NCBI GenBank assembly: GCA_003797895.1
Contig: RKQB01000011.1
Location: forward strand, 1-64,000
Direction of reading: 5' to 3'
DNA: 64,000 bases
DNA from: Cyclobacteriaceae bacterium YHN15
GTDB lineage: Bacteria; Bacteroidota; Bacteroidia; Cytophagales; Cyclobacteriaceae
The position numbers and the translations under genes are program-made. Under the pieces are notes generated by a model. The model ran no database searches and was not told where the DNA came from. It saw only the letters and a program-made list of their open reading frames with translations. How positions within the stretch are numbered: the stretch's first letter is position 1; every line of letters begins with the position of its first letter. Below, piece by piece: positions 36,419-44,491 of this stretch.

Positions 36419-37696
36419 ATGACGACATTGACTAAAAATAAAGCTACTGACCTTGTGTTAGCTCAAATTCCTGTTCTCAATTCCTTTCAGTCATTGAGGG
36501 AAGATTCGCATGCTATTTTGAGAGAATACGGTCTCCCTCATGCAAAAGAAGAAGAGTATAAATTTACAGGACTCAGTAAAAAAATAGAACAATCAATTGC
36601 TGATTTTTCTCCTGCAAGTGCGGCAGATCTTTCCTTGGAAACAGTTCAATCACATATTTTTGAAGGTTTTGACGGCGATACCATCGTTTTCAACAATGGG
36701 CGTTTTGAACCTGAACTTTCAAATTTACAGGGACAAGCTTATGAACTTATACCTTTGAATGTTTCAGATCCAAGCAACTTGGGAAAGATAGCAAAAATTG
36801 AAAAAGATCCTTTCGTTGCACTGAACAGCGCTTCATTTGAAGATGGTATATATATCAAAGTTGGCAGAAATAAACAGGTGGAAAAACCGATTCTTCTGCT
36901 CTTTTTTAATCAGGCCTTAAAGGGACAAGTAATTTCGCCAAGGATACTCATAGAAGTTGAGGACAATTCAGAAGTCTCCTTTTTAGAAAACAGCATTTCT
37001 CTGGATGAGGAGGTTTATTTCTGTAATACAGTAACAGAAATCAAAGTGTCACAAAATGCTCATGTGCATTATAACAGGCTACAGAATGAAAACAAAAAGG
37101 CGATTATAGTCAATAATTTTGAAACTGATATTCACCGTGATGCGACCTTTACTTCTGTGGTAGTTTCGCTTTCAGGAGATATGCTAAGAAATAACCTGAG
37201 CCTGAATCTTTTGGATTCAGGGTGTGAAGGTAATATGTATGGTCTTTATCTGCTTGATGGAAAAACTCATGTAGACAACCACACCAATGTGGATCATACC
37301 AAGCCACATGCAGAATCCAATGAATTATATAAGGGAATTTTGGCAGATAAGTCCAGAGGCGTATTTAACGGGAAAATATTTGTGAGACAAGACGCCCAAA
37401 AAACGAATGCATTTCAGCAAAACAACAACATCCTGTTGTCAGAAGACGCCACTGTAAATACCAAACCCCAATTGGAAATATGGGCCGATGATGTAAAATG
37501 TTCACATGGATGTACTACCGGCCAACTTGATGAAGAGGCGCTTTTTTATCTTCAGGCAAGAGGAATTGGGAAAGTACAGGCCAAGGGACTTTTACTCTAT
37601 GCTTTTGTGGGAGAAGTTTTGGAAAACATCACTGATAATAGCTTTAAGCAACATATAGAAAATTTGGTTCAAGTAAGATTGGGCAGTAGTTTTTAA
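36419..37696 (+). CDS. sufD: Fe-S cluster assembly protein SufD
   Basis: 425 residues, the SufD branch of the SufB/D family: a helical N-terminal part (EYGLPHAKEEEYKFTGLS), a right-handed beta-helix, and the conserved C-terminal block KTNAFQQNNNILLSEDATVNTKPQLEIWADDVKCSHG. The His of SufD at the SufB interface is probably in VKCSHGCTTG. It pairs with SufB to form the scaffold. Ten bases separate it from sufS. Confidence 0.97.
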   Translation: MTTLTKNKATDLVLAQIPVLNSFQSLREDSHAILREYGLPHAKEEEYKFTGLSKKIEQSIADFSPASAADLSLETVQSHIFEGFDGDTIVFNNGRFEPELSNLQGQAYELIPLNVSDPSNLGKIAKIEKDPFVALNSASFEDGIYIKVGRNKQVEKPILLLFFNQALKGQVISPRILIEVEDNSEVSFLENSISLDEEVYFCNTVTEIKVSQNAHVHYNRLQNENKKAIIVNNFETDIHRDATFTSVVVSLSGDMLRNNLSLNLLDSGCEGNMYGLYLLDGKTHVDNHTNVDHTKPHAESNELYKGILADKSRGVFNGKIFVRQDAQKTNAFQQNNNILLSEDATVNTKPQLEIWADDVKCSHGCTTGQLDEEALFYLQARGIGKVQAKGLLLYAFVGEVLENITDNSFKQHIENLVQVRLGSSF

Positions 37697-37705
37697 CATT
37701 ACAAT

Positions 37706-38929
37706 ATGTCTTTGAACATTGAAGAAATCAGAGCATTATTTCCGATCCTTCACCAAGAGGTTCATGGGAATCCTTTGATTTATTTCGACAACGCTGCCAC
37801 TACCCAAAAACCAAAATCAGTGTTGGATGCTCTTTGTGGATATTATGAACATGATAATTCCAATATCCATAGAGGAGCGCATACCTTAGCTGACAGGGCT
37901 ACGAGATATTATGAGAAAACCCGTGAATCTGTAAGGGATTTTATTGGGGCAAAAGAAGAAGCAGAGATCATATTTACTAAAGGGACCACAGAAAGCATCA
38001 ATTTAGTAGCTTCCTCTTATGGAAGGAAATATATTACAAAAGGAGATGAGATCCTGATTTCCACGATGGAGCACCATTCCAATATAGTTCCTTGGCAAAT
38101 GATCTGTGAAGAAAAGGAAGCTATTCTTAAAGTAATACCCATCAATGACTCCGGAGAGTTACTGTATGATGAATTTGAAAAACTGATTTCAGAAAGGACT
38201 AAAATAGTTGCCATTGTGCATGTTTCAAATGCTTTGGGGACAATTAATCCAGTCAAAAAAATCATTAAAAAAGCCCATCAGTTTGGGGCTAAAGTATTAG
38301 TGGACGGAGCTCAGTCCACCAGCCACCTCAGTATTGATGTACAGGATTTGGACTGCGATTTTCTGGCTTTTTCAGCACATAAACTTTACGGACCAACAGG
38401 CTTGGGAGTCCTCTATGGAAAACGTCAGTTACTTGAGGCTATGCCTCCTTACCAAGGCGGTGGCGAAATGATTAAAGAGGTCAGTTTTGCCAAAACCACA
38501 TTCAATGAGATACCTTTTAAATTCGAGGCGGGAACTCCCAATATTGCGGATGTGATTGCTTTCCAAAAAGCTTTAGAATTCATTAATACAATGGGAAAAA
38601 AGGAGATCAGAAACCATGAAGCTGATCTTTTATATCACGCTACTTCAAAACTTTCAGAGATAAAAGGCTTTATACCTGTAGGCACAACCAAAGAAAAAGT
38701 TCCTGTAATTTCATTTAATATTAAAGGAATGCATCCCTTTGACGTGGGTATGATGTTGGATGCCAAAGGAATAGCCGTAAGAACAGGACATCATTGCACA
38801 CAACCTTTAATGGAAAGATTTGGGATTGAGGGAACTGTAAGAGCTTCATTTTCTGTATATAATACGAAAGAGGAAATTGATGAAATGGTTACTTCAGTAG
38901 CCAAAATCGCCAAAATAAAGAACAAATGA
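37706..38929 (+). CDS. sufS: Cysteine desulfurase SufS
   Basis: 407 residues, class II (SufS/CsdA) PLP enzyme. IYFDNAATTQKPKSVLDAL at the start, TKGTTESINLVA, the PLP Lys226 in AFSAHKLYGPTG, and the active Cys364 in RTGHHCTQPLMERF (the short loop of the SufS type). It takes sulfur from L-cysteine and hands it to SufE. The stop overlaps the sufE start by four bases (ATGA), so the two are coupled. Confidence 0.98.
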   Translation: MSLNIEEIRALFPILHQEVHGNPLIYFDNAATTQKPKSVLDALCGYYEHDNSNIHRGAHTLADRATRYYEKTRESVRDFIGAKEEAEIIFTKGTTESINLVASSYGRKYITKGDEILISTMEHHSNIVPWQMICEEKEAILKVIPINDSGELLYDEFEKLISERTKIVAIVHVSNALGTINPVKKIIKKAHQFGAKVLVDGAQSTSHLSIDVQDLDCDFLAFSAHKLYGPTGLGVLYGKRQLLEAMPPYQGGGEMIKEVSFAKTTFNEIPFKFEAGTPNIADVIAFQKALEFINTMGKKEIRNHEADLLYHATSKLSEIKGFIPVGTTKEKVPVISFNIKGMHPFDVGMMLDAKGIAVRTGHHCTQPLMERFGIEGTVRASFSVYNTKEEIDEMVTSVAKIAKIKNK

Positions 38930-39357
38930 GTAGTATTCAGGATATACAAAACGAAATAATTGAAGAGTTCAGCATCCTGGGTGATGATAAAGAATCTACC
39001 ATTTATTATATCATGGAACTTGGTTCTCAGTTACCGGAATTTCCTGAAAATGAAAGAATAGACGAAAATATCATTAAAGGATGTCAATCAAAGGTTTGGT
39101 TGACCACCAGGGAAGTTGACGGCAAAATTCTGTTCTTTGCAGATTCTAATACAGATATTACAAAGGGCCTGATCAGTCTTCTTATCCGGGTTTTATCAGA
39201 AAGGAATCCAAGTGAAATATTAAATGCAGATTTATTCTTTATAAATAGGATAGGTATGGGAAATATCATTGGTTCTCAGAGGTCAAACGGGCTTGCTGCT
39301 ATGATCAAGCAAATGAAACTTTATGCTTTAGCCTACCAAGCCAAACAAAATGCCTGA
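38926..39357 (+). CDS. sufE: Cysteine desulfuration protein SufE
   Basis: 143 residues. SufE fold: KESTIYYIMELGSQLPEFP, NIIKGCQSKVWL with sulfur-accepting Cys53, and the C-terminal IGMGNIIGSQRSNGLAAMIKQMK, which matches SufE/CsdE. It carries persulfide from SufS to the SufBCD scaffold. The start ATG lies in the sufS stop. Seven bases separate it from the DUF59 gene. Confidence 0.96.
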   Translation: MSSIQDIQNEIIEEFSILGDDKESTIYYIMELGSQLPEFPENERIDENIIKGCQSKVWLTTREVDGKILFFADSNTDITKGLISLLIRVLSERNPSEILNADLFFINRIGMGNIIGSQRSNGLAAMIKQMKLYALAYQAKQNA

Positions 39358-39363
39358 AAAGTT

Positions 39364-39705
39364 ATGTCAGAGAATAAAACAAATCTAACAGAAATACCTT
39401 CTCAGGAAATGAAAGAGAAAGTAATCAATGCCATTAAGCAGGTCTATGACCCGGAAATACCTGTAGATGTCTATGAACTGGGTCTGATTTATGAAATCAG
39501 TGTATATCCTGTAAACAATGTCTATATTTTAATGACTTTGACTTCTCCGAATTGCCCTTCGGCAGAATCAATTCCTTCGGAGATAAAGGAAAAAATAGAA
39601 CAGATTGCAGATATCAATCATGTAGAATTAGAACTGACCTTTGATCCACCCTATTCCCAGGATATGATGTCAGAGGCAGCCAAATTAGAATTGGGTTTTC
39701 TTTAA
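39364..39705 (+). CDS. sufT: SufT-like DUF59 (MIP18 family) Fe-S maturation protein
   Basis: 113 residues, nearly all one DUF59 domain: AIKQVYDPEIPVDVYELGLIYEI, then LMTLTSPNCPSAESIPSEIKEKI, and ELTFDPPYSQDMMSEAAKLELGF. The Cys in SPNCP corresponds to the metal/Fe-S-contacting Cys of this family, seen also in PaaD and the eukaryotic CIA protein MIP18. SufT proteins help mature [4Fe-4S] enzymes. Membership in the suf operon makes this role likely. Confidence 0.92.
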   Translation: MSENKTNLTEIPSQEMKEKVINAIKQVYDPEIPVDVYELGLIYEISVYPVNNVYILMTLTSPNCPSAESIPSEIKEKIEQIADINHVELELTFDPPYSQDMMSEAAKLELGFL

Positions 39706-39726
39706 ATTAAATAAATTAACAATCAT

Positions 39727-40146
39727 ATGTATCCAGAGGAATTAATCGCACCGATGCGTGCAGAATTGACAAATGTTGGTTTTCAGGAATTCAGAACAGC
39801 GCAAGATGTTGAAAACCATTTAAAAGACCATAAAGGCACAACCTTCTTCGTGATCAACTCTGTGTGCGGTTGTGCAGCCGGAGCTGCAAGACCTGGGGTA
39901 AGGTATGCTTTGGATCAAAGTGAGGCCAAACCGGATGTTTTGGCTACAGTATTTGCTGGCAATGATGCGGAGGCAGTATCAAAAATCAGACAATTGCACC
40001 AGCCCTACCCACCTTCCTCCCCTTCTATGGCTTTGTTCAAAGACGGAGAATTGGTACACTTTATCGAAAGACATCATATAGAAGGTCGAAATGCCAAAAT
40101 GATCGGAGACCACCTTGTTGAAGTTTTCGAACATTTCTGTAAATAA
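39727..40146 (+). CDS. BrxA/BrxB family bacilliredoxin
   Basis: 139 residues, thioredoxin-like. The motif is NSVCGCAAGAARPG (Cys47 and Cys49 as CxC), the mark of the YphP/YqiW family that reverses bacillithiol mixed disulfides in Firmicutes. Cys49 is expected to be the resolving residue. As last gene of the suf operon it probably repairs persulfide or mixed-disulfide damage on Suf or other proteins. Bacillithiol synthesis genes (bshA-C) are not in the window. A UUCG terminator begins 5 bases after its stop. Confidence 0.93.
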   Translation: MYPEELIAPMRAELTNVGFQEFRTAQDVENHLKDHKGTTFFVINSVCGCAAGAARPGVRYALDQSEAKPDVLATVFAGNDAEAVSKIRQLHQPYPPSSPSMALFKDGELVHFIERHHIEGRNAKMIGDHLVEVFEHFCK

Positions 40147-40151
40147 AAATG

Positions 40152-40173
40152 AGCCCTTCGGGGCTTTTTTTTT
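40152..40173 (+). terminator. Rho-independent terminator of the suf operon
   Basis: AGCCC (40152-40156), tetraloop TTCG, GGGCT (40161-40165), then eight T. A strong terminator right after the bacilliredoxin stop. Confidence 0.93.
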
Positions 40174-40284
40174 GCTAAAAAAATATAGTAGCTTAGTAAT
40201 ACGTAATCCAAATATTATTTCGGGGTTAAAGCACTGCATTTCTTAATCTTAAACTGCCCTTGCCACAAACTTGAAGAATCATTA

Positions 40285-40317
40285 TTTGAATCGTTATCTA
40301 TACACACTATATCTTTG
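40285..40317 (+). promoter_or_regulatory. Candidate promoter of gltA
   Basis: TTTG (40285-40288), 21 bases, TATCTTTG (40310-40317), which matches TAnnTTTG exactly. It implies a leader of about 135 bases before the gltA ATG. Confidence 0.55.
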
Positions 40318-40459
40318 ATCCCTATATAAGTACATAAATAAACTATTGATATAATTTATCATGTAAAAAATACACGTTTTTATTAACTTAAGCCCATTAA
40401 AGCTGTTATGGATTTTGAAAGCATTGAAACAATAAACTGAAAAATAAAAAATATAATTT

Positions 40460-41749
40460 ATGACCGACATCGCTAAGTTATCATACGGAGGAAAAGATTT
40501 TGAACTCCCAATTGTCGAAGGTACCGAAAATGAAAAAGCAATTGATATTGCCAAATTAAGGGGACAGACAGGTTTAATTACCATTGATCCAGGTTTCAAA
40601 AACACAGGTTCTACCACTAGCTCCATCACGTATTTGGATGGAGAAAATGGGATCCTCAAATATAGGGGATACGGAATTGAAGAACTTGCAGAGAAATCAT
40701 CTTTTTTAGAAGTTGCCTACCTATTGATATATGGGGATTTACCCACCCAACAACAATATGAAAAATTCACCCGGGAAATTACTACCCATACCTTAGTGCA
40801 TGAAGACATAAAAAAGATTCTGGATGGATTTCCCTCCAATTCCCACCCCATGGGGGTTTTGTCATCCTTGATTTGTTCACTTACCGCATTTTACCCTGAA
40901 TCTTTGGATCCCAACCGAAATGAAGAAGAAGTCAATCTAAGTATTGTGCGGTTGATTGCCAAAATTCCAACTTTTGCTGCTTGGGCTTTTAAAAATAAAG
41001 TTGGACATCCTGTCAACTACCCTGACAATAGCCTGGATTATTGCTCAAATTTTCTTAAAATGATGTTTGCGCTTCCAGCAGAAAAGTATGATGCAGATCC
41101 TGTGGTAGCAAAAGCATTAGATCAGCTATTGATCTTACATGCTGACCACGAGCAAAACTGTTCAACTTCCACTGTAAGGATAGTAGGTTCTTCCCAGGCT
41201 AGTATATACGCTTCTATTTCAGCAGGAATCAATGCGCTTTGGGGACCGCTTCATGGTGGTGCCAACCAGGCCGTGATCGAAATGCTGGAAGCCATCAAAG
41301 CTGATGGTGGAGACACCAAAAAATTCCTGGACAAAGCAAAAGATAAAAACGATCCCTTCAGGTTGATGGGCTTCGGACACAGGGTATATAAAAACTTTGA
41401 TCCAAGAGCAAAAATCATCAAAAAAGCTGCAGACGATGTCTTGGGTAAATTGGGGGTGAACGATCCAATTTTAGGAATTGCAAAAGAATTGGAACATGCT
41501 GCTTTGAATGATCAATACTTTGTGGAAAGGAATCTTTACCCTAATGTAGATTTTTACTCAGGTATTATCTACAGAGCTTTGGGTATCCCTACAGATATGT
41601 TTACTGTTCTTTTTGCGATTGGCCGACTACCAGGATGGATAGCCCAATGGAAAGAAATGAGACAAAATAATGAACCTATTGGAAGGCCCCGTCAGATCTA
41701 TATAGGTGAAACGGATCGCGCTTATGTTTCAATGAATAGAAGAGGGTAA
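40460..41749 (+). CDS. gltA: Citrate synthase
   Basis: 429 residues, the length of hexameric type II enzymes. It condenses acetyl-CoA and oxaloacetate in the TCA cycle. The acetyl-CoA/oxaloacetate site is visible: HADHEQNCSTSTVR, WGPLHGGANQAVIEML (catalytic His), GFGHRVYKNFDPRAKIIK, and the catalytic Asp of NVDFYSGIIYRALG. FMLGxxAR-like end is IAQWKEMRQNNEPIGRPRQIY. It is transcribed alone with a strong terminator, and is a TCA partner of the sdhAB genes 10 kb upstream. Confidence 0.97.
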   Translation: MTDIAKLSYGGKDFELPIVEGTENEKAIDIAKLRGQTGLITIDPGFKNTGSTTSSITYLDGENGILKYRGYGIEELAEKSSFLEVAYLLIYGDLPTQQQYEKFTREITTHTLVHEDIKKILDGFPSNSHPMGVLSSLICSLTAFYPESLDPNRNEEEVNLSIVRLIAKIPTFAAWAFKNKVGHPVNYPDNSLDYCSNFLKMMFALPAEKYDADPVVAKALDQLLILHADHEQNCSTSTVRIVGSSQASIYASISAGINALWGPLHGGANQAVIEMLEAIKADGGDTKKFLDKAKDKNDPFRLMGFGHRVYKNFDPRAKIIKKAADDVLGKLGVNDPILGIAKELEHAALNDQYFVERNLYPNVDFYSGIIYRALGIPTDMFTVLFAIGRLPGWIAQWKEMRQNNEPIGRPRQIYIGETDRAYVSMNRRG

Positions 41750-41770
41750 TAATTGACATATATAAGATCC

Positions 41771-41820
41771 AAACTCCAGGTTGAGGTGTTAAACTTGCAA
41801 CTTGGAGTTTTCCTGTTTTT
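41771..41820 (+). terminator. Rho-independent terminator of gltA
   Basis: A 13-base stem (41771-41783 with 41798-41810, one G-T pair) followed by TCCTGTTTTT. Confidence 0.85.
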
Positions 41821-41956
41821 AATGATCTAAAAAAACATACAGCAAGCAAGCAAAAAAGAATACAACCCCAATTACATTATAATTATATTTTTCAATGGAA
41901 TCAAAAATCATTTCTTTAGTTATATTTGGAAACTGAAAATCAAAATAGAGTTTGCT

Positions 41957-42217
41957 ATGAGTGCAAATAATCTGGAAGAAGCAATTGCATTGACCAAAAA
42001 ATTTACCAGCAAGCCTACCAATGAGGAATTATTGAAACTATACAGCCTTTATAAGCAGGCATCTGAAGGTGACAACAATGAAGAAAGGCCAGGCGGTTTT
42101 GATTTTGTAGCTGCTGCAAAATACAATTCCTGGTTGGCATTGAAAGGAAAATCCAAGGAAGAAGCTGCCAGGGAATATGTTGAACTGGTCAATCAGCTAT
42201 CCACTAAACACCTTTAA
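41957..42217 (+). CDS. Acyl-CoA-binding protein
   Basis: 86 residues, the canonical ACBP length. KPTNEELLKLYSLYKQASEGD, then FDFVAAAKYNSWLALKGKSKEEAAREYVELVNQL follow the four-helix ACBP fold. Residues Tyr28 and Tyr31 (YSLYKQA), Lys33, and Lys54 of the acyl-CoA site correspond by position. It binds long-chain acyl-CoA in the cytoplasm, buffering or delivering it to lipid metabolism. ACBPs are chiefly eukaryotic but recur in some bacteria, including Bacteroidetes. It is monocistronic. Confidence 0.9.
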   Translation: MSANNLEEAIALTKKFTSKPTNEELLKLYSLYKQASEGDNNEERPGGFDFVAAAKYNSWLALKGKSKEEAAREYVELVNQLSTKHL

Positions 42218-42378
42218 CATTCTTCTATCCAAGGACTGGAAGGGTCAAATGATCCCTCTTCAATTAAATCCGGCTTATACATATTTTTCCAGTTTGAATT
42301 GATTTTGCATGCCTCCAAATTATTTTTTATCAAACAGCCAATCATTTACTGTTTATTCTTAAAATAATACTTTGCCTA

Positions 42379-42409
42379 TTGTATTTCAAAATAATTATCC
42401 TTACCTTTG
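42379..42409 (+). promoter_or_regulatory. Candidate promoter of the DEAD-box helicase gene
   Basis: TTG (42379-42381), 20 bases, TACCTTTG (42402-42409), an exact TAnnTTTG. Transcription would start near 42416, giving a leader of about 98 bases. Confidence 0.55.
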
Positions 42410-42445
42410 CATCCGAATTAATTAAATACATTTTTCTAACCGTGG

Positions 42446-42508
42446 TTTCCTTACTGTCGCTTGACTTGGGTTACTTCTAGGAGTTCATGGTTTAGAGAAG
42501 TAAGGAAA
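42446..42508 (+). promoter_or_regulatory. Structured leader with alternative hairpins over the helicase ribosome-binding region
   Basis: The segment just before the ATG at 42514 (AGAAGTAAGGAAA, 42496-42508) can pair in two exclusive ways: 42499-42508 with TTTCCTTACT at 42446-42455 (10 perfect base pairs), or 42496-42503 with TTACTTCT at 42471-42478 (8 perfect pairs). Both would bury the ribosome-binding region. A two-codon frame (ATG GTT TAG) at 42487-42495, preceded by AGGAG, lies inside the loop. Regulation by temperature or by the helicase itself is inferred only. Confidence 0.5.
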
Positions 42509-42513
42509 ATTTC

Positions 42514-44280
42514 ATGGAAAAAGAATTATTATTCTCAGACCTAGGGGTTTCAGCTGAAATCCTTAAGGCAGTGGAAGACATGGGCTATACTCATCCTTCC
42601 CAAATTCAAACACAATCTATCCCATTGCTTTTAGAAGGCAGAGATGTCATAGGACAGGCACAGACTGGTACTGGTAAAACAGCAGCATTTGCTATTCCTA
42701 TCATCGATCAGGTGGACACTTCCAGCAAAAAGCCTCAGGCTTTAATCTTATGTCCAACCCGTGAATTAGCGGTACAGGTAGAGGGTGAAATCGTAAAATT
42801 ATCAAGATACAAAAGAGGGCTTTCTTCAACCTGTATCTATGGTGGTGAGTCAATCGACAGACAAATCAAAAGCCTTAAACAAGGTGTTCAGGTAGTGGTT
42901 GGTACTCCCGGTAGGATCATGGACCATATGGACAGGGGAACCCTTAAATTAGACAACGTAGGCATCATCGTTTTAGATGAGGCAGATGAAATGTTGGATA
43001 TGGGTTTCAGGGAAGACATAGAAAATATTTTGAGTGATTGTCCGGAAGAAAGACAAACTGTCTTTTTCTCAGCAACAATGCCTAAGCCTATTTTGGACTT
43101 AACCAAAAAATTTCAGAAAAATCCTGAAATCATAAAAGTTCTTAGAAAAGAACTAACGGTTGAAAATATTTCACAGGTGTATTATGAAGTAAAACAGCCT
43201 CTTAAAATTGAATTGATGACCAGGTTGATGAACCTGAACCAATACACTTTAAGCGTTGTATTTTGTAACACCAAAAGAGTAACAGACGAAGTTACTGAAG
43301 AATTGATAGCGAGAGGTGTTATGGCCGAGGCTTTACACGGTGACTTGTCCCAGGCACAGCGTACCAAAGTTATGAACAAGTTTAGGAAAGGACACTGTTC
43401 AGTATTGGTGGCAACAGACGTGGCGGCAAGAGGAATTGATGTGGACAATGTGGAGGCTGTATTCAATTTTGACCTTCCATTGGATGAAGAAAACTACGTT
43501 CATAGAATCGGTAGAACAGGTAGAGCTGGGAAATCCGGTGCAGCCATAAGCTTTGTTACCGGAAGAAAAGACATGTTCAGAATCAAAGATCTTGAAAAAT
43601 TCATCAAGACCTCAATTGAAAGAGTATCTCCTCCATCAGTATCTGACCTGGTTGACCTTAAAAAAGCACAATTCATTAAAGATGTTCATAGACAGATCAG
43701 CAAAGAAGAGGACAACAGCTTCTATGAAGATGTGATCGGACAGTTGTTGACTGAAGGGTTGAGCATTGAGCAAGTGGCTTTAGGTGTAATAAAAATGCAA
43801 TTGGCCAACTCTGTTCATGAATTGGCAGAGCAAAACTTTGAACTGGATCTTAGCAGAGACAGAGATAGGGGTTCTAGAGACAGGGATAGAGATAGAGACA
43901 GAGGCGGAAGAGAACGCGGGGGTAGAGAAAGAGAAAGAGGAGGTAGAGAGCGTGGTGCAAGAAGTGAAAGATCTGAAAGATCTGAAAGGACTGAAAAAAG
44001 GCCTAGAACTTCTTCACCAAGAGAAAAGGCTGTCAGAGAACCTGGAATGGCGAGACTATTCCTTAATCTTGGAAAAAAAGACAGAATCAGACCAAATGAC
44101 ATAGTTGGTGCCATTGCAGGTGAAACAGGTGTTCCTGGAAGGAGCATTGGAGGAATTGATATATTTGATAATTTCTCATTCGTAGATGTACCTTCAAAGG
44201 ATGCAGATCATGTTATAAAAGTGATGAAAAACAACACAATCAAAGGTAAATCCGTTAACATGGAAATCTCCAAAGGTTAA
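42514..44280 (+). CDS. DEAD-box RNA helicase with charged linker and DbpA-type RNA-binding domain
   Basis: 588 residues. Q-motif region GYTHPSQIQTQSIP, Walker A AQTGTGKT (49-56), PTREL (81-85), DEAD (155-158), SAT (186-188), TDVAARGIDV and HRIGRTGR (330-337) define a full helicase core (1-370). Residues 447-498 are a run of Arg with Asp, Glu or Gly (RDRDRDR, GGRERGG) and 513-587 form a DbpA-like RNA-binding domain. This is the DeaD/CsdA group, which unwinds structured RNA in ribosome assembly and in the cold. The leader has alternative hairpins. The purine-rich linker DNA is low-complexity. Confidence 0.95.
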   Translation: MEKELLFSDLGVSAEILKAVEDMGYTHPSQIQTQSIPLLLEGRDVIGQAQTGTGKTAAFAIPIIDQVDTSSKKPQALILCPTRELAVQVEGEIVKLSRYKRGLSSTCIYGGESIDRQIKSLKQGVQVVVGTPGRIMDHMDRGTLKLDNVGIIVLDEADEMLDMGFREDIENILSDCPEERQTVFFSATMPKPILDLTKKFQKNPEIIKVLRKELTVENISQVYYEVKQPLKIELMTRLMNLNQYTLSVVFCNTKRVTDEVTEELIARGVMAEALHGDLSQAQRTKVMNKFRKGHCSVLVATDVAARGIDVDNVEAVFNFDLPLDEENYVHRIGRTGRAGKSGAAISFVTGRKDMFRIKDLEKFIKTSIERVSPPSVSDLVDLKKAQFIKDVHRQISKEEDNSFYEDVIGQLLTEGLSIEQVALGVIKMQLANSVHELAEQNFELDLSRDRDRGSRDRDRDRDRGGRERGGRERERGGRERGARSERSERSERTEKRPRTSSPREKAVREPGMARLFLNLGKKDRIRPNDIVGAIAGETGVPGRSIGGIDIFDNFSFVDVPSKDADHVIKVMKNNTIKGKSVNMEISKG

Positions 44281-44323
44281 TATTGTTAGGTTCAAAAAAT
44301 TAGATATAAAGGTTAATGGTTTA

Positions 44324-44358
44324 AAGCGCAATCCCTGAGGGATTGCGCTTTTTTGTTT
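44324..44358 (+). terminator. Rho-independent terminator of the helicase gene
   Basis: AAGCGCAATCCC (44324-44335), loop TGA, GGGATTGCGCTT (44339-44350), then TTTTGTTTT. A perfect 12-base stem. Confidence 0.93.
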
Positions 44359-44491
44359 TCAACATATCAAAAACTTAATTAAAATCCCATTTTTGGCCAA
44401 AAGCTAAACCAATTATGGACCTTATGTATCAAAAGTCAATTTGATTTCTCATGATATTGGCTATTTTTGGTCTTATTATCCTCAAATCGTT

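Larger units (their letters stand above)
40147..40459. other. Region between the suf operon and gltA: terminator, promoter and leader
   Basis: 313 bases holding the suf terminator (40152-40173), a candidate gltA promoter (40285-40317) and a long leader with a possible 10-codon reading frame at 40408-40440 (MDFESIETIN). The small frame has no clear ribosome-binding site. Confidence 0.6.

Noticed and set aside
42218-42300. Hairpin GGGTCA/TGATCCC as ACBP terminator
   Set aside because: The stem needs a bulge and no T run follows, so I do not call it.
43815-44147. Leu/Ser-rich minus-strand frame opposite the helicase tail
   Set aside because: It is the antisense of the Arg/Asp repeat DNA; low complexity explains the open frame.
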